This document shows, in pieces, positions 25,101 to 37,100 of a stretch of DNA of 64,000 nt (position 1 is the stretch's first letter; each line of letters begins with the position of its first letter). Under the pieces are notes generated by a model. That model did no database searches, was not told where the DNA came from, and saw only the letters and a list, made by a program, of their open reading frames with translations. The position numbers were made by a program, and so were the translations under genes. The stretch is from Elysia crispata (taxonomy: Eukaryota; Mollusca; Gastropoda; Plakobranchidae), in assembly GCA_033675545.1 (NCBI GenBank), contig JAWDGP010002021.1, positions 91,001-155,000 on the forward strand. Direction: 5' to 3'.

Positions 25101-28100
25101 ACAAACGGCTCCATAGAAGTCATTTTTTCTTCTTCAACTGTTTTCAAATATCATTTCTCTTTCTCATTTAACAGGTTGCTTATCCTCAGCAACAATAGAG
25201 AATTTTTAAATAATTTTTTTTTACACCATTATGCAACATACTCAAGATCGGCTCTACCATTATACCTCTATTATGTTCACTAAATAAGAAAATTACAAAC
25301 GGCCCCATAAAAAACAATTTTTTCATCTTCAACGGTTTTCAAATATCATTTCTCTTTCTGATTTAACAGGTTTCATGTACTCACCAATGATAAAAGAGTT
25401 TTTGAATAATTTTTTTGTACACCATTATGGAACATACTCAAGATCCTCACTATCAATATAACTATGCGAATGAAATGTGCCGAACATGTGGCCAACTGAG
25501 TTTAAATAAGAAGGGAAAAAACAATGTTAAATTAAAAAGTCGTTCTCTAGAGTTGAACTTAGTGATGACATTCGCATGGTGTTTGGAATCAATCCAAAAT
25601 CAATGATTTTCTTCGGGATATGTTGCCATATAATGTAAGACAAACATATCAACATGGAAAAGAAGAGAAAATAAAACTATAAAAGCGTCTAGGACTAGAT
25701 CTATATCTATGACACAGACAACTTAAGATTTATGGTGTGACTTAGACAAACAAAATCTCTTATTAACTCATCTTTGTGATATCGTCTCTCTAACCTAGCT
25801 AAAGGCATGGGAGTTTACAAAGCAGGCACGAGCTCTCAAACTTGGAGAAACTCACCGAGAGAGAACTCACTGAAAATAAAACCCACCCAGACATTCATAC
25901 CACTAGCCACTTTTTAATTTTTACAGATTGATACGGCAACACTACACTACTTACACTTGCAGGCACAATTGAAACGATGACAGATAGCCACACAGATAAC
26001 AAAATCAGCGTAGAACTAGTAGCTACCAGCAGGCCCAGTGATAGCATAGAGACAGATAGAGAAGATTCCCACCAGTTATATCAGCATGAAAATAGAGACC
26101 ACACAAACACTTCCCCCACTAGAGACAATTAAGAAAACGAACACGTTAGATGCAGACACACAGACAGTGGAAGTAACGATATCTAGAAACTTACCACAAA
26201 ACATGATTTATCAGTGCAACAGTCATAGACATGACTTCTAACGAGCAACAAACACTCACCATTCCAACTACCCCCATAGCTTCATCAACTCCTATCAAAC
26301 CCTCTGGTCAGCCACAAGAGGTAATTCAAAAACACCAATGATAAAATATATGTTTTATTATTCACCATTGTTCCTTGTTTGGATATTTTAACTCGATAGA
26401 GTAACATACGCTGTAGTATATGATAATTAAAGGGAATTATGTTTGAACCAAGCTCACAGGCACAATTTTTGTGCTGAGGATATGATTTTTGCGTGAATGT
26501 TTAGAAAAAATATTTTGTCTATTGACAGTAACATTTTTATCAAGTTCTGTGGAGCTGATTGTCCGCTAGCGGTCTCTTAACCATGTTAATTAGCTCAGTA
26601 ATCATGTCATTTTTCCAACTTTTTAAAAGGCTGATATAAAAGCTTCTATCAAAGCTATTTTTTATAATTTTTGTTTCATGAAAACTTTTTTTTACTATTT
26701 TTTTATTGAGTGAATGATCAAATGAAAAGATAATTAAATGAAGCTTGCAGATCCTATTGAAATGAACTATATGACAAAAGACTGGTGCATGCCAACAGTG
26801 CCGCCGACCTTGACCTCACATTGGTTGGATGGCCCCAACCCCATGACCTATTTATTGCTTGACTGGGGCCCGTAAGCCGCAACTAAAGTATCACTAAAGT
26901 GACACTGTGTTAGAATTCCTGCAAGCAATGCAGTTTTATAAAATTATTGAAAAATTTTGCAACTTTCTAATAAGGGTTTGAAAGGATCTAAAAACAGACA
27001 GGGACAATACAAAATTAGTTGCTTTCCTTTATTAAATAACTTTCGTGCTTTTTAATTCTTGGATGCTGTTGACATGCCCGCAAATATTCTAAAATAAAAA
27101 TCACACACATTAGTTTATTATTTTTTGCTTGCAAATCAATCTGGTATCCTTAGATTCCTTCATCTATCTTTTTGTCCCACCAAGTCTAGGAATGTAATCA
27201 CTTGAGTCTCCATCAAACATATTCAAGTGAGATTTCTAGAAGTTCGCATTGAGCATGGGTAATGATGCATGTAAGAGAGAGATAACAAAAAATTGGGAGA
27301 GAGAAAATACAAAGATGTAAGATTGATGGATGTTGGTTCAACTTTGATTTCAATGTCATTGTTTGAATTGTTGATGTAGAAGATGATAGTGTTCATCTAT
27401 TCATTCTTCAGAATAAAGTCTGAGGAACGTTGTCATAGTCTAACGCTTTATAATTATTTTGTTGTTTTGTGTGCATTAGATTTAGACTTTATCATTACTT
27501 AACCCTTAGACAAACAGCCTGTGATTATCATTATACAATCATTTAGACTAATGCTGTACAGGATACTTTGAGCTGATGATTTTCAGATTAAAATAAGAAA
27601 AATTCAGAAAATATAATGTTCTTTGGGTTTAGAAAAAAGAAAACATTTCACTCATATCATTTAGAGTTATTATTGGACAAGCTTTGGAAGCACAAAAAGA
27701 GGTATATCTGTGCTTCATTGATTGCTTCAGGGCATTTGATAGAGTACGACATGATGAGATAATCACCCAATTGAAGATAGATAGGAAAGATCTACGAGTG
27801 CTCAAAAATATGCACTGGGAACAGACTGCAGCAACGCTGATGACGAAATCTCTTGATTTTTAAAAATAAAGTTTGGTGTCAGACAAGCATGTTTGCTTTC
27901 CCCAGATCTATTCTCTCTCTACTGTGAAATTATAATGCAAAACATAGGATACCCAGGAGTTAAACTTAAAGTAGGATCTCACAACATAAACAACTTGAGG
28001 TATGCAGAAAATGAAGACTTTTAACAACTATTAGATATAGTTGAAGCAGAAAGGAGAAAGAAGGGATTGGAAGTGAATAGAGAAAAGGCAGAAGTTATGG

Positions 28101-31100
28101 TCTTCAGTCAAAACAATGAGTGTCCACAGATCGGCATTGCTATCAATGTGAAAAAACTAAAACAAATACCTATGTACTTTAGTATCAAATGATGGACCCA
28201 ACAACACTGAAATGGCATCAAGGTTAGCGCAAGCAAAAAGTTGATTGAAAAAGAATGAAATCAATACCAACAAATCTCGATTCTCACCAAGAAGCGCCCT
28301 GGAGTGCTATGTTGAACCCATTCTGATGTATGGATGCAAGGCCTGGACAATTACAATACAGTTACAAAAGAAACTGGAGGCAATAGAAATGTGGTTCCTA
28401 CAGAGAATGCTACAAATCTCATGGACTGCAAAGAAATCAAATGAAACAGTCTTACAAGAAGCTAACACTCGTAAATAAAACACGCTAACACGAACCAACC
28501 TTTTTTGGCCATGTGATGAGAATAGATAAACTAGAACTTATAGTTGACAACTTGAATGGTCGAAGGAAAATGCAGCAGGGGAGAATTGTGAAAAGATGTT
28601 GGATGAACTAACAAAGTGGCTCAAAGTAGGACGAGTGTCAGATGCAATGAAAGCAACAAGGAATAGAGATGTGTAGAAGGTCATGATCACCTACGCTGAA
28701 GAGCGTAGTGCCTGTTTGATTGAGACAAACATTGTGCTGAGTTTGTCATCTTTTACTTATTTTTATTCACCTGAATCTGCTGGAGGGTTTTTCTAAGATC
28801 TTCACAATTGTTTGAATAAATAAAAAAAAAAAATATTGGCTAATCCTGTTTCCTATACATGAAATCCCAGGGTGTGTTAGAGATTTTATTATGACAATTA
28901 GCGGCATAAAGGTGTGTGTGTATTGAAGTCTGATACTGAATCTTCATCACTATTAAGCATTTTTATCACTGTTTGCACCTACTAGCCAAAGTTTTAATCT
29001 TTCCCATTTTTTCAAAATTGAAAATGGTACTCCTAATTTAAAGAATTTTATTTTTGAAAGCAGCTAGCTCTAATCCTCTGTACTTGAAAAAAATGCTTCA
29101 TTCAAACTATCTGTTATTGATCAATTGTTATGATGGTAAAGACGAGTTCATTCCAGGTATACGCACTGAGCTTAAGGGGTGATTATATTAAATTTTTTTC
29201 CTTGCGGGAAAGGTGATAGAAAAATTTTCACATTTGCTTCTTTGCTGAATCTTTCAAAGTTCATTTACATCTAATTCCTGTGTTTTTGCATTAATTATTT
29301 GCACAATTTAGTTTTTTATTTATTTTTAAAGAGTTCTATTTACAGTCTTACTGTCAATGTCTTTCTAGTTGTTGCATGTTGCTATTGGCTAGTATTTTTT
29401 TTTTCTGATATCTGGTGTTGGCCTGTATGTTCCCTATGCAGCTTTTAAAAGATTTTTCAGATTTAAGTTTAGCAAATGATTGTGATTCATATGGCCTTTA
29501 AAAAAAAAAATGCACCTCTTCAATACTGTCTTTTCATCTTCATTTCTTAGGAAAAGCAGAGGGCCCTCCTAGATCTGGTTTCTGCAAGATATGTGATGCA
29601 TATATAACCGTCAGAGACCACCATTGTGTGTGGTAAGTAAAGTTGTTTTTCACTAGTCCACCCATGAACAAGAAAAATGAGTGAAAAAAAAAAGATATTA
29701 AATGTCTTTAACTATAAAAAAAGCATTTTTCCAGTAATTATGCAGGATGTAAACTTGTAAGATGGTTTGAATTTATGTATGTCATGAGTCTCTCCCAGGC
29801 ATATATATTCTTGGTTTTTATAAAGTGTTAAGGTTGTCTTTTTCAGACTATGACATTGTAGCTGGCTTACTTTAATTTATTTTCCTGTGACTTTTTTGAG
29901 TGAACCTATATACTCTGGCCATTTGCCAGAGCACATTAGTGTTTTCGAGATTTTTTCCTGGAGCCAGCAGCTTGTAGCAGGTAGATCTGCTCTGGAAAGC
30001 TGCTGCTAAACCAGTCTAACATTCAGAATGAATACTGAAGCTGCAAAAAAGGTGATATGATATTTAATAAGCCACAGAAGCTTGATACAGATATTGAACT
30101 GGCAGTTGAGATTTTTAGGCTTAGAAATAGATCTAATGATCAGAGAGAAGTTGTGCTTATGCAATACCATAGAAAGTGATGAAATTAAGGTGTTATGGAT
30201 TATTCGTATAAAGACAAATCCAACAATAGATTGACATCCATGCCTTTATTCTGTGACCGCTCAAGCCAACCGGCTCTTTAGGAAGAGACGTATACAACAG
30301 GAAGATTACAAGGCAAACTATTCTTAAGACAGTCATAAGGAACATAACAATTATAAAGGGGCACAACAGTGATGAGTCATAACTACAGCAATTAAAGTAT
30401 TAGACAGTTATGTCCCATTCATTACAGGTGTCACTGCCAGTAAAATGTAAATCTGCAGTGGAAATATATTATATCTGTAAAAAGATAGAGATTGTCTGAA
30501 ATTGTTCCTCTATTTGGCAGATTTATGCTGAAGAACTTCTCTTGTCTAATTTCTATGCCTTCTAACCTTGGTATAAGTAGACAATGTAATTCCACCCTTG
30601 TCAACAGAAAGAAAAGTTACTCATGTTTTCCTTGGTTGAACTGGGCATTTATATTATTGTAAAATCCTGTCCAGTTGTAAGGCTTGACTGTTCTGCTCTG
30701 CAATTTCATGGAGATTATAAATAAAGCAAAGTGTGCTTCATATTAACTTTGGCATCGGTGGAATAAAATGTTTTTATGCAGTGCTGTGCTAGAGAAGAGA
30801 CATAGAAGAAAGGTGTTAAAACCTCTCTTTTCAAAACATGGAGCATGGAGACATCTGCAGCCTGGAAATGGCTGCTGCAGAGAAGAATAGAGCTCAAATG
30901 CAGCGGATTCAGCATGTTATAAAGTGGCAGGTAGAGAAGTGATATCTACTACTCCAAGTACACATTGAGTTGAGGAAAAGGATAAAACCTGCACTGAACC
31001 CATTCCCTAATTCATAGTGCTAACCAGTAGGCTCTGTTTTTTTTATTTAGTTGTTCTTTAAATATTCCTCCAGGATAAACACATGTATTGGAGCCAGCAA

Positions 31101-34100
31101 CCACCGCTATTTCCTGCTGGCAATGTTGATGTTTATCATCACTGGTTCGTACGCTTGTCATCTTACATTCACCACGATCTGCACACCTACCATGTACTTT
31201 GATTGGTTCTTACTGCCTAATGATTGTCGCTGGCTTTATGCAGACTTCTTGTGAGTATTATGCATTATTTTCTTAGTAGCTTGTTTGATATTGCCATCCA
31301 CATGAAGATAATCTTAGATATCATATCTTTTTTGCTTATTTAAACTCCACACAAAGAACAGAGCTGCAAGCCATGCAATTCTGATTTCTTTTTTTATGAA
31401 TAGCATAGCGTGAACCTGATATGAAAATTCTTTGCGGGTATCTGGAATTTTACCATGAGGTGACCAAGAAGCTTAAAATAATTATCAGCAAATTCTGTAT
31501 CTTTTTTGTCCAGTCCTTTTGCAGACCTGCCATTCATTCAGATTTGATCAGAACTATTCCAATTTTTATTGAAATTTGGTTCTTTGCCAATTTATCAAAT
31601 ATGTAGGAAATATTCCCATTGTTTCAGAACTATATCTTTACTTCCAAAGTAAAAAACAATTTTTTTTTTAAAAGATCAACAAAAAGCCTTCCTGATAGGA
31701 TAAATCGGGACAGGGTATATTGTAATAATATTGGTTTTTTTTATATTTATGTTATCGGTTCCAATATCAAAATTAGTATTTTGGTTGAAATCATTCAGAA
31801 TATTGATTCTGCCCAGTTGTTTACTTCTGTGTTTCACCTTCTCTTCATCTTCTAATATCTACCACGGGACAGTTTTTTTTTGTCAAGATCTTGTCAGTTA
31901 GCAAGATCAGTTGAGAAATTCTAAATAGAACTAGAGTAAATCAAAATGACATGACCCAAGACTCTATAATTATAGGAGTATAAAAAATAAAAACAAGTAA
32001 CTTAGTCTATTAAAAGTAAAATCAAGAAATCTTATGCCAGATCTAGATCTGGATTTAGACCTAGTAGTAAAATTTCTTGTTTGGAGTCTATACCTGGATG
32101 CAAATTTTTAAATCTGCAAAAGATCTATGATTTTGATCAATTTATCTAATGAAGATTTAGATGTACGCTACAGTAGAGTAGATTATGCCCTTAAAATAAT
32201 TTATACTGTAAATTATAACCCCATAAAATATTTAGTTCAGTTTTCAAAAGCTGGATGTAGTAAAATTCATAAGGACATAAGTTTTTCAAGTCAAGTATGA
32301 AATATCTAGTGTGAAATACAGCATCAAATCTGGTCTTTTTTTCGGTAAGGATTTACCTTTTCATGTAACAATAAACCTTTTGAAGTTGTGTTATACACTT
32401 TCCACATGAGCTAGGTTGGCAGCTCTGCTCTTTGTGAGTTAATCAAATGATGCATATATACCAATACCATCCAATTTATTGAGTCTCCTAAAAGAGCATA
32501 AAGTACTTAATTTAAACTGAAAAAAGAATGGAAAGAGAGATCTTGATCTAGTCTAAGCTAGATCTTAAGATTATATAGAATTTTTCATCCTGACAGATTT
32601 AGAAGCTAAGAAAAGTTACATTTATCAGAACTGAAACAGAGCTTTACTGATCAATGAACTTTCAGCAAAGACAAAATTATGTGTATTGCTATATATATAG
32701 CTTGCATTGATGTAAATGGCAAAATTTTGGTGGGCAATTCTAACTAATATTAACATCTGCATCAATCACAGCCTGCTGTTAATGTTAAACCGTCTAAGGA
32801 TGGGTTTATTGAGATGTAAATGATGCATGAGTTGAGAGCGTGATGTGTGCAAGGTATCAGTCCTCTGCCTTTGTTGTTGGTGATTTTTGATGAACTGTCA
32901 CTTGTGTCTAGGTTGGATCAGGCCTGAGATACTCACACCTGCATTTCAGGTCTAATTTAGCTGCGAAGTTGGAATTTTCAACCCACTTTATCTCATTTAA
33001 TGAGGATTATCATCTAAGAAAGACTTTAATAGTTGAGACAGGAAAAGTGTGTTTGAAAAAAAACCGCGAAAACGGTATTTTTCTATCACAATTTTTAGCT
33101 TCTTTACAAGTCCTAATCAATGAATATTTTTTAGTTTATCTTCCCAGTTTGATTTTAAATTTGCTGTAATATCTTCATATTTAGATGATGAAAACAAAAG
33201 AAAACAAAAACACCCGTATAATTTTTACCACAGGATTTTTTGGTTTTTGACACCAGTACAATAGTTAACGTTGCTAAGCTGAGAACTAAAATGAGATGTG
33301 GCTTTTGGGGAGGCACACAGAAAACTAATGCTGTGCATGCAGAGTGATGGAACATATAGAATGCCTTTAGCTCCAAAACTTGGCTTAGAGATCCCATAAT
33401 TCACTTTGTCAGATTCCCGTAAATGTCAATTTCCAAGTTCTGTTTCAATAACTTTTTTTTTGGCATTTTTAATCTTTAATTACATTCTAACCTGTCTTGT
33501 AATCTGATACTGACATAACTATGGCTCATGATGTCACTGGTTAAGGAGATGTATATTGGGTAGGAATTGTTTTGTTTCCTGTATACTTCTCTGATTTTTT
33601 TTTCTTAAGTTTTTTGAATGGCATTGCAGTAGAATATAGTTAAATGGTTTCACCTGGGAGAGTTCTTGTGCATTGTCCTGAGTTTTTTAACATGCGCCTA
33701 ATATAATCCTGTTTAGTCTTTTGTTCTGGTGGTTAAATTCATTTTATTCAAGCCTTTTTACTTTGATTGGCATTTCTCAGTTTAAAAAATAATTTTTTTT
33801 TTTGCTTAGTTTCATCTTTTTGCCACTTTTTCTCAAGAGGGTTTGGGTAGAGCCCTGTTTTTTATGAAGTTTTCAGTTTTTCTAGCCGTGTGAGAGACTC
33901 TTTAATACCATTTCTACATTGTCAGGTTTTCATTAAGTTTCATATCAACAAATGGCAGTTGAAAAATGATATGCATAAATCCTGGATGAGGATGTCATCT
34001 ATCTTTATTCTGAATTATTTTTTTCAAATTATACGTGAAAATAGAGAGAACTCAGAAAATGTGTAGAGCTGAAGCTTGAATAGGTGTCAGCCATGTCGAC

Positions 34101-34109
34101 AACCCTCCC

Positions 34110-34140
<31 letters not shown>

Positions 34141-37100
34141 AAACCGGGTTGGGAGGGGAGAAGGGGCGGCAGACTACTACAGGGCTTCCAGTAAAATTGA
34201 GCAACAACCTGAAAAGACTTCATAAAAAAAACTTTCGGCTTAAGACAAAATTAGATGTGGACAAGCTGCACACAATCGACGAAAATTTGACAGCTTTCAC
34301 TGCTCAAATAAAGAAAAGAGAGAAGAAAGGTGCTATATGAATGAATTTGTATGCTGTCCACATTGCACTTCTCGTCTTGGGAGTAGCTTTGTTATACATG
34401 CATTTTGCAGCAACTGTTTGTTTTCATAAAATATTCTCATTTAGTCGTATTGGGTTAGCCTACCTTCTTGCCCAATATGTCAGTAAAGCTCCTTTCCTAA
34501 TAGTTGCAAGGGGTTCTATATTGGTTGTTTCTTCAAATATGTGCCATTCTTGTGCCTCTGATTGATTTTGTCAGATATCTGAGATCGACATCTTGTATTC
34601 TCTCCAAACTTATGAGAATGCTTTTGCTAGTCTGGTGGTAGGTTTCTTGTCCGTAAGTGAGCTTGTTCTGAACTACATTTCCGTATGGTTTTTTTTTGAC
34701 TATCTAAAGTGCTTCTAATTTTCTCTGGTAGGGACTGGGCATAAATTTAAGCATTTACAAAAATCTTTACATTTTAGTTGTAGCTGACCAATAAATTGTA
34801 TTTTACAGTAGTACCTACAACAGGCTTCTTTAGCATGTTTAATAGATCCACATGTTCAGAGTACCGTATTCCCTCCATTAGTAGCGCCATCTCTAATAAA
34901 CGCCCCCCCCCCCCCTTCCCATCCAAGCAACACTTAAAAAACACCACTTTCGAGAACAAAAGATTCTTATTAAACTCAAACTCAAAACATTTATTAAGCG
35001 ATAGATCTGATGATAACAACAGACAACACATATAAACAATGAATGACTATGATACTGCAATTGTCATCTCAAATTGGGGATGTCAAAGTCAGTACTAAGG
35101 CGTCTGAGGTTAATGTCCTGGACTATTGCAGTCCTCGTAGTCATCGGACTCGAATGAAGCGTCGCTTTCTTCACTGTCCTCACTGAGGACAAGTTGGCGG
35201 GTGTCAACAGCAGATGTGCTGTTGGCTAGGTTGTCATCGGCCAAGCTGGTCTCCAGGGGGGTAAATCCCTCGAAATCACCATCATCGTCCTCGTTGAAGA
35301 GGTGGTCCTCACTCCCATCCAGTGAGCAGGAGATGCCACACTTTTTGAAGCTCTTCCTCACGATCTCGCGCTTTGCCAGTCACTCTCACTCCAGCTTCAC
35401 GTCGCTCTTGAAGCCAATGTAATACTGCATTGTCTATGTCCTCGTTAATGCACTTTCTGCCACCACCTTGCAGTCTACGACGCTTTGCATCACTTGGCCG
35501 ACCACTTTGTGTTAGACTCTGCAACTTTTCCTTTTGCGCACACCACTCCTGTACCCTCCTCCTGTTCACATTAAAAAGCTTGGCAGCATTGTGTTTGCTG
35601 TGATCCTCTGCAGCTTTTACCACTTTCAATTTGAAAGCAGTATCGAATGATCGTTTTGTTGTTGACATGTTGATTGCAAAGCAATTTGAAGAGGAAATGA
35701 CAAGAACGGAACGAAACGTGCGGTGAGCGAATGAGAGAATTATACAATAGGCTTGGTCTCTGACCACGTGGCTTAGGCCGAATTCCAATGTAACCCAACC
35801 ATGGCACTCTAAAACTAACTTGAGGGGGTGGGGGGTGGGGTGGGGGGGGGGGAGGGCGGCGACGGCGGAAACGGCGGCACTTTGTCTTTGAAGAAAGTCA
35901 TCCAAAACATTCCATTAGACGCACCCCCCCTCTTCATTTTCACGCGCCCGGCGCTACTATTGGAGCGAATACGGTATATTAATTATTTAGTTTATAAAAA
36001 AATAAATCACACCACTAAAGGAACTATTCACCCAGTACATGCTTTTACCTGGCGTGTATTTATCCAAATGGCACTATATTGATTTTGTTTTGTGTGTCTC
36101 TAACTTACAGCTAAAGAGAATCATTTGAGTTTATTACATATTCCCTTTTAGATTCTTATTAAGTGATTTATGAATTGGTGACAAGATTACTACCAAGAAT
36201 GGTGCGTGATCTTTTCACTGAAACTTGGGATCTTTTTTTATTTTTGTCCTTGCTCTCTTCATGGCACCATCACTGGCATACTGGCAGTATGAATATTCTT
36301 ATCAGCTATGGCCGTATTGAGGTCATTTATGACTACCTTATTGAAATTGTTCTTGATCATCTTTTAGGGAAGCACTTATCATTTTTTTTCCCTTGCGTAT
36401 TTGAAAAAGATATAAGGTGGTTTACTTCACTTGTAAGACAAAAGCATATTGAATACTTTGACCAGCTGATAGTGTTGTAAGTACATTATTGTGGACATAA
36501 TTATGGTGTGAACACTTCCCTGCAATACTTTCATAACCTGCTCATATCGCCCTATGTCAGACTCAGTTAAGAATACTCAAAAGCCAGAATAGATTTGCAT
36601 ACCAAGTTTATTCTAGTTTTAAAAAAAAAACCTGAGAACTAAATTATAGATTTCTAAACCTTTTGTAACTTGTTAACAAGAGGAAAATATATGTACTTTA
36701 TCTCTCTAAATTATATGTTTTGCTTTTATTTTACTTTAGCTAAGCCTTGTGATACATAATGAACCACACAAGTAAAAAAACGTACATAATAATAGTATTA
36801 ATAATTCAGCATATTTCTCTACAACCCACACTAGATTACATTATTACTTCTCTGTTTCTTAAGCTTTTAATCATCATTCATAATGCTCTTTTTTTTCCAT
36901 AAGTATCATCATCATCATCATTTGTCCTGAGTTGTTAATGTTCAATTTCACTCAGCAGGTATCAATTACTATTTTATATGACAAGGGAAACCTGGTTTAC
37001 ATGAAATTACTTTGTCTAGTTTTCTATCTTTGAAAAAAGTGAATATCAATCAATGAGTTCATTATTGAATGTTTTGTTTTCTTTCAACCAGAACTTCCAT

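Larger units (their letters stand above)
24195..29550. other. Intron 4, repeat-rich
   Basis: The 5.36-kb intron contains a 197-bp tandem repeat (24868-25460), two exon-like open segments (25977-26132 and 26231-26320), and a LINE remnant (27660-28690), each listed separately. Reading by eye I found no exon encoding the missing CxxC pair in a usable phase. Confidence 0.7.
34864..35974 (-). mobile_element. Pogo/Tc1-like DNA transposon, deletion derivative
   Basis: The 1,111-bp element is bounded by inverted termini starting CCGTATTC, about 24 bp long with two mismatches, ending near TAGTAGCGCC. TA lies on both sides (34862-34863 and 35975-35976), the target site of the Tc1/mariner/pogo superfamily. 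The transposase gene runs on the - strand. It keeps only the N-terminal DNA-binding part and the acidic C-terminal tail. The catalytic DDE core is missing, so the copy cannot move by itself. Confidence 0.8.
31251..37091. other. Intron 6
   Basis: The 5.84-kb intron runs from GTGAGT to CAACCAG. It contains a pogo-like element (34864-35974), a C/A homopolymer pair at about 34103-34143 and an unexplained 105-codon frame at 36163-36480. The rest is AT-rich with no supported gene. Confidence 0.7.

Noticed and set aside
24868-25460. CRISPR-like array
   Set aside because: The unit is 197 bp with near-continuous similarity, only about three copies and no unique spacers; the genome is eukaryotic.
25415-25606. 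CRTCGQ motif as the missing first CxxC exon of the DHHC domain
   Set aside because: The spacing to the next conserved residues and the splice phases do not fit, and it would not restore His260 or Cys267.
34774-35035. Small proteins on both strands over the left end of the pogo-like element
   Set aside because: They span the inverted terminus and C-run and have no domain; they are chance frames.
36163-36480. Extra coding exon between exons 6 and 7
   Set aside because: Insertion needs a phase 2 entry, but the usable frame starts after an in-frame stop and the candidate acceptor gives the wrong phase.
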